Assembly (NCBI RefSeq): GCF_007830175.1
Contig: NZ_VLKH01000002.1
Location: forward strand, 372,001-436,000
Direction of reading: 5' to 3'
DNA from: Sedimentibacter saalensis
GTDB lineage: Bacteria > Bacillota > Clostridia > Tissierellales > Sedimentibacteraceae
DNA length: 64,000 bases
Position 1 is the stretch's first letter; every line of letters starts with the position of its first letter. Of the stretch, positions 56,646 to 64,000 are shown one piece after another. The translations under genes and the position numbers were made by a program. Below the pieces are notes generated by a model that saw nothing but the letters and a program-made list of their open reading frames with translations, made no database searches and was not told the DNA's origin.

Positions 56646-57713
56646 TTATTCTGTATATTCTCTTGCTGTTTCTTCTCCTCTTAACACTCTCAAGGCACCG
56701 AAAGCCAAAGCTTCCATTTCATTTTCTCCCGGCATTATTTCAACATGCGCTATGAAAGCCACGCGTTTTTCAATCCATGAAGTAAGCATCTTTGAATGGG
56801 CAATGCCTCCTGTAAGTATTATGAGATCAACTTTACCTTCTACAACCGTAGCCAGCTCTCCTATTCCCTTGGCAATCTGATAAGCCATGGCTTCGTAAAT
56901 TGTTTTTGCTTCCTGATTCCCTTCTGCAATCATTTTTTCAACGTCCCTTGCATCCAGAGTGTTTAGGTAAGCCTTAAGTCCGCCGTTTCCCCTTAATTTT
57001 CGCTGCATTGTTTTTTTGTCATATTTACCGGAGTAGCACAGGTTTATAAGCTCCCTGCATGGAACCCTTCCTGCCCTTTCAGGTGAAAACGGACCTTCGT
57101 CGTCAGAAACAAGATCTATTATTTGTCCGCCGCTATGAAGATTTATGGATATGCCGCCGCCAAGATGAGCCACAATAATGTTTAATTCATCATATCTTTT
57201 TCCAAGTTTCTTGGCCGCCTTAATAGCCATGGCCCTTGTGTTTAAAACGTGGCTTGAACTGGTTCTTGGAATATCGGGCATTCCTGATATTCTCGCAATA
57301 TCCGTAAATTCATCAGTCATTACAGAATCATAGATATAAGAAGTAACTCCTGCTTTCTTTGCAATGCCATAGGCAATTGGAGCTGCCAAATTTGAAGCAT
57401 GTTCCATGACAGGTCTGTTTTCAACCCTGTCAATCATGAGATCATTTATTATGTATGCTCCCGATTTTACCGGAGGAAGCATTCCCCCTCTGGCAACAAC
57501 ACATGATAAATCCTTTATGTCAAATCCTTTTTCCCTGAGGTTTGACATAACCAGTTCCCTTCTCATGTTCAGCTGGTCTTCAACATTTTCAAATTTATCT
57601 ATTAATTCTACAGGATGATTAATAGTGTTAGTAAAAATTTCCTTTTCATCTTCGTACAACGCTATTTTCGTGGAAGTTGAACCCGGGTTTATAGCCAATA
57701 TTTTGTAGCTCAT
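56646..57713 (-). CDS. buk: Butyrate kinase family protein
   Basis: A 355-residue acetokinase-family enzyme that makes ATP and a free acid from an acyl phosphate. INPGSTSTKIALYEDE opens it, followed by HLGGGISINLHSGG, FSPERAGRVP and ILTGGIAHSKM. No phosphotransbutyrylase gene is adjacent. Sitting behind iorAB, it could conserve energy from aryl- or branched-chain acyl-CoA formed by the ferredoxin oxidoreductase; the real substrate is uncertain. Confidence 0.93.
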   Translation of the reverse strand: MSYKILAINPGSTSTKIALYEDEKEIFTNTINHPVELIDKFENVEDQLNMRRELVMSNLREKGFDIKDLSCVVARGGMLPPVKSGAYIINDLMIDRVENRPVMEHASNLAAPIAYGIAKKAGVTSYIYDSVMTDEFTDIARISGMPDIPRTSSSHVLNTRAMAIKAAKKLGKRYDELNIIVAHLGGGISINLHSGGQIIDLVSDDEGPFSPERAGRVPCRELINLCYSGKYDKKTMQRKLRGNGGLKAYLNTLDARDVEKMIAEGNQEAKTIYEAMAYQIAKGIGELATVVEGKVDLIILTGGIAHSKMLTSWIEKRVAFIAHVEIMPGENEMEALAFGALRVLRGEETAREYTE

Positions 57714-57743
57714 ATAATTCTGCCTTTCTTCATCTTTTTGTTT

Positions 57744-58319
57744 TTAACTTACTGCTTCCATGCCTGCGTTAAATGCCTTTACATTGAGATCTGCAAACTT
57801 TTCCTTTACAGAAGCTCTCACTGCCTTTTCCCAGTCTATGTCTGTGAGGTTCATCATTTTTACAAGAGCCCCTAAAAGAACAACATTCATTACTTTCATG
57901 TTTCCCAATTTTTCAGAAATATCTGCAGCATTTACAACTTTTGTTCTGGCTTTATCACTTACCATTTCAATTATGCCCTGAGGATAATCTGCTTTTCCGG
58001 TAAGTATGGGAGCTGAAGGTATTTCATAATCATTTACAACAACAACTCCGTCAGGTTTTAAAAATTCCAGCCATCTCATGGTTTCCATTGTTTCAAATGA
58101 AACAAGGATATCTGCCTGGCCACTGCCTATAATGGGAGAATATATTTTTTCGCCATATCTTACCTGGGTTGAAACGCTTCCTCCTCTTTGAGCCATACCG
58201 TGTATTTCTGACATTTTAACATCATAACCTGCATCCATGAGTCCTGTAGATAAAATTTTGCTCACAAGTATTGTTCCCTGACCTCCAACGCCTACTAATA
58301 AAATATTTTTAGTATCCAT
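57744..58319 (-). CDS. iorB: Indolepyruvate:ferredoxin oxidoreductase, beta subunit
   Basis: A 191-residue gamma-type subunit (LLVGVGGQGTILVSKILSTG, EIHGMAQRGGSVSTQVRYG) of the IOR complex. Its ATG overlaps the iorA stop by one base (TAATG), so the subunits are made together. Acts with IorA to turn aryl-pyruvates and ferredoxin into aryl-acetyl-CoA. Confidence 0.96.
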   Translation of the reverse strand: MDTKNILLVGVGGQGTILVSKILSTGLMDAGYDVKMSEIHGMAQRGGSVSTQVRYGEKIYSPIIGSGQADILVSFETMETMRWLEFLKPDGVVVVNDYEIPSAPILTGKADYPQGIIEMVSDKARTKVVNAADISEKLGNMKVMNVVLLGALVKMMNLTDIDWEKAVRASVKEKFADLNVKAFNAGMEAVS

Positions 58320-60097
58320 TATTTATCACCAACCTTACTGATAGCTTTTACAGGACATACCTGCATACACAACTTGCAGCCTACGCACTGAACTTTGTTT
58401 ATGTTTGACTTCTTAATTGACTTATTGAAATAAATTGCAGGGCAGCCTGTGCTTACACACTTTTTGCAGCCTATGCATTTTTCGTGGTCAACTTCGCATA
58501 CACCACTGATAGGTCCGAACTCTTCTATGTCAGCTTCAGAGTATTTTTTAAGTGCACATGGATATCTTGAAATAATTACAGACGGCTCGTCAAGTGCAAA
58601 AGCCCAATCAAGTGCAGCTTTCATTTCAGCATTGTTCAAAGGATTAACTGTCTTTATGTGATCTATACCAAGAGCGCTTACAACTTTTTCTATGTCAGTT
58701 ATTTTAGCCGTTTCTCCCTGAAGAGTAAATCCGGTTCCCTGATTTTCCTGGTGTCCTGTCATTGCAGTTATTCTATTATCAAGTATGCATGTTATTGTGT
58801 TGCTTTTGTTGTAAACAACATCAAGAAGGCTTGTCATTCCCGAATGGAAGAATGTGGAGTCTCCTATTGTTGCTACAAGGCGTTTTTCAACATTAGCTTT
58901 TTCAAACATCTTCTTTGCTCCATGTGCCATGCTTACGCTGGCTCCCATGCATATAACTGTGTCCATTGCATTAAGAGGCTCAGCCCCGCCTAATGTGTAA
59001 CAGCCGATGTCTCCAGTAATCATTACATTCTTTCTCTTTGACAATTCATAATAAAAAGCTCTGTGAGGACATCCTGCGCAAAGAGTTGGGGGTCTTCCCA
59101 CAGCAACTGTCTTGTCGTAGTCAATTGTTTCTCTTTTTGTACCAAACAATGTTTCTTCTACAATGTCCGGATTAAGTTCCCATGTGTTAGGAATTTTATC
59201 TTTTCCTATGCAATTGATTCCTGCAGCCCTGATTTGTTCTTCCATGAAAGGTTCCAGTTCCTCAACAACATAAAGAGTTTCAACTTCTTCTGCAAATTTT
59301 TTGATTTTTTCCATAGGAAGAGGGAATGAAAAACCAATTTTTAAATATGAAGCAGAATCACCGAACACTTCTCTTGCATACTGATATGCCACGCCCGCTG
59401 ATACCACTCCTATTTTTTTATCGTTCCATTCAATGAAGTTTAATTCCGTTTCATTGGAGAACTTCTCAAGCTCTTTAAGTCTTTGTTCAACTTTAATGTG
59501 AAGCTGTTTTGCAACAGCCGGTGCTATCAAATATTTTTGAGCGTCTTTTTTGTATTCTCTTATTGGAACTTCTGTTCTTTCACCTGTTTCAACTATGGAC
59601 TTGCTGTGGCATACCCTTGTTGTCATACGGATCATAACCAAAGTGTCATATTTTTCGCTTATTTCAAGAGCTGTTTTTACCATGTCCTTGCATTCCTGGC
59701 TGTTGCTTGGTTCCACCATTGCTACCTTTGCCATTCTTGCATAATATCTGTTATCCTGTTCATTTTGTGAAGAGTGAAGTCCCGGGTCATCAGCACTTAC
59801 TAGTACCATACCTCCATTAACTCCTGTATATCCAATTGAGAAAAACGGATCTGCAGCAACGTTAAGGCCTACATGTTTCATGGCCGTCAGAGTTCTTGCT
59901 CCTGCAAAGCACGCACCAATGGCAGATTCTACTGCTACCTTTTCATTTGGTGCCCATTCTGCTGTTATTTCCTTATATGGAGCAATATTTTCCAATATTT
60001 CAGTACTTGGTGTTCCAGGATATGCAGCTGCGTAATGAACACCTGCTTCATATGCTCCAAGTGCTATGGCTTCGTTGCCTGTCAATAACTTTTTCAT
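58319..60097 (-). CDS. iorA: Indolepyruvate:ferredoxin oxidoreductase, alpha subunit
   Basis: 592 residues from ATG 60097 (behind AAGGAAGG): a pyrimidine-binding domain (AAAYPGTPSTEI), a TPP domain (GDIGCYTLGGAEPL, GDSTFFHSGMTSLLD) and two ferredoxin-type clusters at the C-terminus (CIGCKKCVSTGCP, CVGCKLCMQVCP). It oxidises aromatic 2-oxo acids from Tyr, Phe or Trp and reduces ferredoxin. A -24/-12 promoter lies upstream, so the ior-buk unit may be controlled by a sigma-54 activator not next to it. The frame runs 25 codons further upstream without a ribosome site. Confidence 0.96.
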   Translation of the reverse strand: MKKLLTGNEAIALGAYEAGVHYAAAYPGTPSTEILENIAPYKEITAEWAPNEKVAVESAIGACFAGARTLTAMKHVGLNVAADPFFSIGYTGVNGGMVLVSADDPGLHSSQNEQDNRYYARMAKVAMVEPSNSQECKDMVKTALEISEKYDTLVMIRMTTRVCHSKSIVETGERTEVPIREYKKDAQKYLIAPAVAKQLHIKVEQRLKELEKFSNETELNFIEWNDKKIGVVSAGVAYQYAREVFGDSASYLKIGFSFPLPMEKIKKFAEEVETLYVVEELEPFMEEQIRAAGINCIGKDKIPNTWELNPDIVEETLFGTKRETIDYDKTVAVGRPPTLCAGCPHRAFYYELSKRKNVMITGDIGCYTLGGAEPLNAMDTVICMGASVSMAHGAKKMFEKANVEKRLVATIGDSTFFHSGMTSLLDVVYNKSNTITCILDNRITAMTGHQENQGTGFTLQGETAKITDIEKVVSALGIDHIKTVNPLNNAEMKAALDWAFALDEPSVIISRYPCALKKYSEADIEEFGPISGVCEVDHEKCIGCKKCVSTGCPAIYFNKSIKKSNINKVQCVGCKLCMQVCPVKAISKVGDK

Positions 60098-60181
60098 TAA
60101 TTGTCCTTCCTTTCTGTTTTTATAATTACAAAAGGATGCATAAGAACAATGCATCAAATAATTATACTCCATATGAATATA

Positions 60182-60198
60182 TGCATTTTTTGTGCCAT
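60182..60198 (-). promoter_or_regulatory. Sigma-54-type promoter of the ior-buk operon
   Basis: ATGGCAC (60198-60192), five bases, ATGCA (60186-60182) on the minus strand, GG and GC ten bases apart, about 85 bases before the iorA ATG. Two positions differ from consensus. I found no repeated dyad upstream that would be an enhancer. Confidence 0.65.
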
Positions 60199-60287
60199 AA
60201 ACACAAGATCAGCTATATTTTTAAGAACAACTAATTTCCAACATTTATTTAAAAAATAATTATAAACGTTTTCTGGTACTGCATTTT

Positions 60288-60329
60288 AAAGGGATAAATG
60301 GTTGTGCGTTTGTACCCATTCACCCCTTT
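60288..60329 (-). terminator. Terminator of the beta-CASP gene
   Basis: Arms AAAGGGATAAATGG and CCCATTCACCCCTTT around a 13-base loop, with only a short T run on the minus strand. Confidence 0.5.
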
Positions 60330-60341
60330 TATCGAAACGAT

Positions 60342-62009
60342 TTACTTTGTGCTCGCCATTGATAAATTCAATATTTCATTTTCAAGAGCAAGTATGTTGT
60401 TGCTGATATCTTTGTACTTTTTGGCATTTAAATTATCATCTTCAATATAATCTTTTGTATTTGCCATAGTCTTTTCAAAAATTTCTTTAATTTTTTCAAT
60501 TTCTTTCTTCAAGTCTTCTATTTGACTTACATCTATTGACCTTGGTCTTGTTTCTTCTACTTCCTCAACAGCTATTTCTTTTATAACTTGTTGCTTCTTG
60601 GTTTCATACACCTTGTTATATTCCGGAATTATACAGCTTAATTTCAATGTTTTTTCAATTTCTTCCGCAAATGATAATTTTGATTCAGCTTCACCGTGTA
60701 CAAGAAATACTTTCTTTGGTTTATCACTAAAACCTCTGAGCCACTCCAATAATGCATTTTTATCAGCGTGTCCGGAAAATCCCTGCACATTATGAATTTG
60801 TGCATTTACTCTTATTTCTTCTCCGAGTACCTTAACATACTTTTCACCGTCGATTAATTTTCTTCCCAATGTACCTTCAGCCTGGTATCCCACAAACACA
60901 ATGCTTGACTCTTTTTTCCAAAGGTGATGCTTAAGGTGATGTTTTATTCTTCCTGCTTCGCACATGCCACTGGCTGAAATTATTATTTTAGGTTCTTTTG
61001 ATGCATTGAGAATCTTTGACTCTTCCACACTTTGCGTGAAATGCAGATTTTCAAATTCAAGAGGATTATCTCCTTCAAGAATACACCGTCTTGCTTCATC
61101 ATCAAATACATTGGCATTTTGTTTGAATATTTCTGTTGCTTTTGTTGCCAGGGGACTGTCTATATATACAGGAATATCCATGAATTTTTTTCTGTTGTTT
61201 GATTTTTCATCAGCATGGCATTCAAGAAATTTATTGAGCTCATAAATTATTTCCTGAGTTCTCCCCACTGCAAATGAAGGAATTATTACAGACCCTCCTC
61301 TTTCAACAGTATCAAGTATGATATTAACAAGACCTTCTGTCCTTGTTTCAAGGTTTTCGTGCAGTCTGTTTCCATATGTGGATTCAATAATCAGGTAGTC
61401 TGCACTTTCTATAATTGAAGGATCTCTTAAAAGAGCTTTATCCTTCATTCCCAGGTCACCTGAATAAACAAGCTTTGTTGTAGTTCCTTCTTCATTTATC
61501 CAAACTTCTGTAATAGCTGATCCAAGTATATGGCCTGCGTCCTTGAATCTTACTGTAATGTTTTCATCTATGTTTATTATCTGGTCGTAAAGAACCGGAT
61601 AGAAATATTTTAAACTTAATTCCGCGTCTTCCTGGGTATACATTGGCTCTACAAGCGCCCTGCCTGAACGCCTTGCCTTTACATTTTTCCATTCAGCTTC
61701 ACTTTCCTGAATATGGGCTGAATCCATTAGCATTATACCACAAAGGTCATAAGCAGGCTTAGAACAATAAATTTTACCTCTGAATCCTTTCTTGACCAAA
61801 AGAGGTATTCTTCCGCTGTGATCAATGTGGCTGTGGCTTAAAAGAAGATAATCTATTTCAGATGGATTGAATTCAAATTCTTCATAATTCAAGTCTTCAT
61901 CTTTTCCCTGGTACATCCCGCAATCCAAAAGAATTTTCTTGTCATTGGCCTGAATCAAATGGGATGAACCCGTTACCCCCCGCACTGCTCCTAAAAATCT
62001 TATTTTCAT
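60342..62009 (-). CDS. Beta-CASP MBL-fold RNase-like protein with C-terminal coiled coil
   Basis: 555 residues. The metal motif SHSHIDHSG is at 58-66, and the beta-CASP part has ASGMCEAGRIKHHL, GFSGHADKNALLEWL and VHGEAES. This is the RNA-processing group (CPSF73/YkqC-like or RNase J relative), and the order of motifs suggests the KH-free type found in bacteria. The last 80 residues look like a coiled coil (DLKKEIEKIKEIFEKTM), unusual for RNase J. The ATG at 62009 follows GAGGTG. Probable endo- or exo-ribonuclease; substrate unknown. Confidence 0.88.
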   Translation of the reverse strand: MKIRFLGAVRGVTGSSHLIQANDKKILLDCGMYQGKDEDLNYEEFEFNPSEIDYLLLSHSHIDHSGRIPLLVKKGFRGKIYCSKPAYDLCGIMLMDSAHIQESEAEWKNVKARRSGRALVEPMYTQEDAELSLKYFYPVLYDQIINIDENITVRFKDAGHILGSAITEVWINEEGTTTKLVYSGDLGMKDKALLRDPSIIESADYLIIESTYGNRLHENLETRTEGLVNIILDTVERGGSVIIPSFAVGRTQEIIYELNKFLECHADEKSNNRKKFMDIPVYIDSPLATKATEIFKQNANVFDDEARRCILEGDNPLEFENLHFTQSVEESKILNASKEPKIIISASGMCEAGRIKHHLKHHLWKKESSIVFVGYQAEGTLGRKLIDGEKYVKVLGEEIRVNAQIHNVQGFSGHADKNALLEWLRGFSDKPKKVFLVHGEAESKLSFAEEIEKTLKLSCIIPEYNKVYETKKQQVIKEIAVEEVEETRPRSIDVSQIEDLKKEIEKIKEIFEKTMANTKDYIEDDNLNAKKYKDISNNILALENEILNLSMASTK

Positions 62010-62086
62010 ATTGCACCTCACTTAACAGTTATATTTTATTTATACCATCTCGGGATAAATTTAACCATAATTATGTGTATGAAAAA

Positions 62087-62117
62087 TAAAAAAAGAAGTT
62101 TTCTAAGCGAAAACTTC
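62087..62117 (-). terminator. Terminator of spoVT
   Basis: GAAGTTTTC-GCTTA-GAAAACTTC on the minus strand followed by seven T. Confidence 0.85.
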
Positions 62118-62131
62118 CATATAATAATATT

Positions 62132-62683
62132 TTAACTTTCCATTTGTCTCGATAAGAAGATGCATGCAGTCTTAATCAATTTTTCTTCTATTTCAGTCAT
62201 CTTTGCTGCTTTTTCTTTTGAAAGAAGCATTACAGCTCCTATAGGGTCACCATGAACAAGAATTGGAGATATAATCTGACTAGTGTAGTTGTCAGGGTTA
62301 AATTCATTTGCAGTTATTCTTATAGGCTTAGAATTGCCATTTGTTATATAAGTTTCTCTGCTTTCAATAATTTTTTCAAGCTCTGGACTTAATCTTTTTT
62401 CAGTATAATCTTTTTTTGAGCTTCCTGATACAGCTATCACTCCGTCTCGGTCGGTTATTACAGCAATGTGTCTTGTGGTTTCAAACAAAGACTCCACGTA
62501 TTCTCCGGCAAATTCCGTTAACTCTCCAATTGGTGAATATTTTTTTAAAATAATTTCACCTTCTCTATCAGTAAATATTTCTAAAGGATCCCCTTCTCTT
62601 ATTCTTAACGTTCTTCTTATTTCCTTTGGGATTACTACTCTGCCCAAATCATCAATTCTTCTGACAATTCCAGTTGCTTTCAT
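62132..62683 (-). CDS. spoVT: Stage V sporulation regulator SpoVT
   Basis: A 183-residue regulator of forespore genes. The N-terminal AbrB-type swapped-hairpin DNA-binding domain (MKATGIVRRIDDLGRVVIPK) is near identical to the family, and a GAF-like domain follows (about 55-180). It marks the organism as a spore former. It lies between a PrsA-like gene and a beta-CASP gene, in the order prsA-like then spoVT that is common in Clostridia. Confidence 0.95.
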   Translation of the reverse strand: MKATGIVRRIDDLGRVVIPKEIRRTLRIREGDPLEIFTDREGEIILKKYSPIGELTEFAGEYVESLFETTRHIAVITDRDGVIAVSGSSKKDYTEKRLSPELEKIIESRETYITNGNSKPIRITANEFNPDNYTSQIISPILVHGDPIGAVMLLSKEKAAKMTEIEEKLIKTACIFLSRQMES

Positions 62684-62862
62684 GCTAATGTTCCTCCAAT
62701 TGCATAATTTTATATTTATATGACATTTCTTTTAATATTTTCTATTATTTGCACTTTAATAGATTTTATCCTTTTTTATTTCCGGATATTATTGGAAATA
62801 TCATTTAATATTATATAAGAACATTTTAGTAATAGCAACATTTATTTACTATTATTTACTTC

Positions 62863-63819
62863 TTACTGTTTTTTCACAATGTTTGCATTGCTTTTTAAAT
62901 CTTCAAGCAAGTCCTCATATTTGTATGATTTGTAATATTCTGTAAGTTCATCTTTCTTTGTTTCCAATGTCACTGAGTCATCAACAGTCTTGTCAGTCAC
63001 TTCAATGATGTGGTATCCAAAGTCAGATTTAACAGGTTCGCTTATGTCGCCGATTTCCATTGAAAATGCAGCATCTGAGAATGGCTGTACCATATCAGTG
63101 TATGAGAAGTAATCCAAATCTCCTCCGTTAGCTCCGCTTGAAGTGTCAACTGAAAGTTCCTTAGCAAGGTCTTCAAACTTTTCACCTTTGTTGAGTCTGT
63201 CGATTACTGCCTTAGCTTCATCTTCAGTATTTACTAAAATGTGTCTTGCTCTTACTTGCTGATTCATCTTCAGGTCGTCGAAAATTGTCTTAAGTTCATC
63301 ATCTGTTGGCTGTAAATTTTCTATTTTAATTGCAAGGAAATGATTAATTAAGAATTCCTTCTTCAGTGATTCCTTTAAGTAGTCTTCAGACATTGCTTTT
63401 TCTTCTAAAAATGTCTTGTATTCTTCTTCTGTATCAAAATACGCCTTGAATTCATCCATTTGTGTCTGAAGGTCTTCATCTGTCATTGTGATTCCTTCTT
63501 TTCCTGCTGCTTCAACCATAAGCATTTCCAGTATCATATTATCTAAAAGAGAGTTTTCATAATAGCTTCCCATTGTTTGTCCTGCAGAAATTTCAGTGTC
63601 CCATGCGCCTTCGCCGTACTGAGATTCAACCATCATCTTGTATGACTGCAGTGTTTCGTCAAATTCTTCCTGTGTTATTGTCTTGTCATTTACTGTAGCA
63701 ACAACACCTTCCTGATTGATTGTGTCAGTAGTTTCACCACTTGTATCTGAGCATGCTGTTAAAGCTAATGCAACACATAATGTTAATGCAAGGCCCAGTG
63801 ACTTTCTAATTTTGTTCAT
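62863..63819 (-). CDS. PrsA-like foldase lipoprotein (parvulin PPIase)
   Basis: A 318-residue surface foldase. Signal peptide with lipobox ALTAC (C23), a SurA-like N-domain (VATVNDKTITQEEFDE), and a parvulin domain from about 180 (RARHILVNTEDEAKAVIDRL, GGDLDYFSYTDMVQPF). It helps fold secreted proteins. Start ATG 63819 behind AAGGAGG. It overlaps the upstream gene's end by 14 bases. Confidence 0.93.
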   Translation of the reverse strand: MNKIRKSLGLALTLCVALALTACSDTSGETTDTINQEGVVATVNDKTITQEEFDETLQSYKMMVESQYGEGAWDTEISAGQTMGSYYENSLLDNMILEMLMVEAAGKEGITMTDEDLQTQMDEFKAYFDTEEEYKTFLEEKAMSEDYLKESLKKEFLINHFLAIKIENLQPTDDELKTIFDDLKMNQQVRARHILVNTEDEAKAVIDRLNKGEKFEDLAKELSVDTSSGANGGDLDYFSYTDMVQPFSDAAFSMEIGDISEPVKSDFGYHIIEVTDKTVDDSVTLETKKDELTEYYKSYKYEDLLEDLKSNANIVKKQ

Positions 63820-64000
63820 TTTTTCCTCCTTGGCAGGCATTTAAACCTGTTTTGTAATTATTTAATATTTCAAAAAATCTTTCAAGTTCCTCAAGTATTT
63901 TCATTTGTTCTGAGGAATCTAATTTATATTTAATCATAGGCACCTTTGATACGTCAAATTTTATTTTTGCGTTATAATTTTCAATTAAGTAGCCTATCAA
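63806..64000 (-). CDS. C-terminal fragment of an upstream gene, possibly mfd
   Basis: 64 residues up to the TAG stop at 63806, the N-terminal part being outside the window. In many Clostridia mfd (transcription-repair coupling factor) lies just upstream of a PrsA-like gene and spoVT, and the end KFDVSKVPMIKYKLDSSEQ followed by a helix fits an Mfd C-terminus. The fragment is too short to be sure. Confidence 0.5.
   Translation of the reverse strand: MIGYLIENYNAKIKFDVSKVPMIKYKLDSSEQMKILEELERFFEILNNYKTGLNACQGGKNEQN

Noticed and set aside
1-64000. CRISPR array, prophage, integrase or transposase genes
   Set aside because: No regular spacer-repeat pattern, no transposase or phage motifs seen; the only mobile-looking sequences are short non-coding repeats.
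1-64000. tRNA, rRNA, T-box or S-box elements
   Set aside because: No cloverleaf, rRNA segment or matching leader motifs noticed, including upstream of methionine gamma-lyase.

Overview
The window reads as chromosome of an anaerobic, spore-forming, low-GC Gram-positive bacterium of the Clostridia/Tissierellia type, probably Sedimentibacter-like; the genus is inference. Supporting this are the AT-rich sequence, strong GGAGG ribosome binding sites, a SpoVT gene, a LysM/GH18 spore-type hydrolase, many ferredoxins, indolepyruvate:ferredoxin oxidoreductase, butyrate kinase, methionine gamma-lyase and tungstate uptake. Almost all genes lie on the minus strand; only ychF, a 66-residue membrane protein, an AIM24-family gene and an NhaC antiporter are on the plus strand. 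No rRNA, tRNA, CRISPR, phage or transposase gene was seen.

Layout. 1-4278: two tandem TPR-like paralogues (the first cut by the window edge), topoisomerase III and an SSB-like protein. 4424-6183: ychF, then an attenuator-like structured leader before a small membrane protein. 6284-13852: a ketone-body operon (thiolase, AtoD, AtoA, 3-hydroxybutyrate dehydrogenase, GntP permease, 3-hydroxyacyl-CoA dehydrogenase) with its sigma-54 activator gene upstream; between them lie a -24/-12 promoter and three TGTAGA-N6-TCTACA sites. 14174-26847: a YyaL/DUF255 protein, a two-component system, a NapH-like ferredoxin pair, a ferritin-like protein, a TtcA-like enzyme, an MBL hydrolase with a BadF-type kinase, a ferredoxin and small unknowns. 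26915-34886: a nine-gene tungstate/molybdopterin operon led by a Moco/Tuco-type riboswitch. 35208-37998: methionine gamma-lyase behind a TyrR-like activator with its own -24/-12 promoter. 38169-42195: a two-component system, an HMA/TauE-SafE/cupredoxin fusion and a 37-residue Cys-rich membrane peptide. 42474-45073: NhaC antiporter and LysM-GH18 protein. 45321-56492: purine operon purL-E-C-F-M-N-H-D. 56646-60198: iorA-iorB-buk behind a third -24/-12 promoter. 60342-64000: a beta-CASP RNase-like protein, SpoVT, a PrsA-like foldase and the tail of a gene that may be mfd.

The theme is amino-acid and ketone-body fermentation. Three catabolic units carry sigma-54-type promoters and two have dedicated activators. 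Tungstate uptake and cofactor synthesis probably serve tungsten oxidoreductases encoded elsewhere. Two dispersed intergenic repeat families stand out: a roughly 131-bp inverted-repeat element in three copies, each at a gene 3' end beside terminator-like dyads, and a roughly 165-bp multi-hairpin element in two copies whose stems show compensatory changes.
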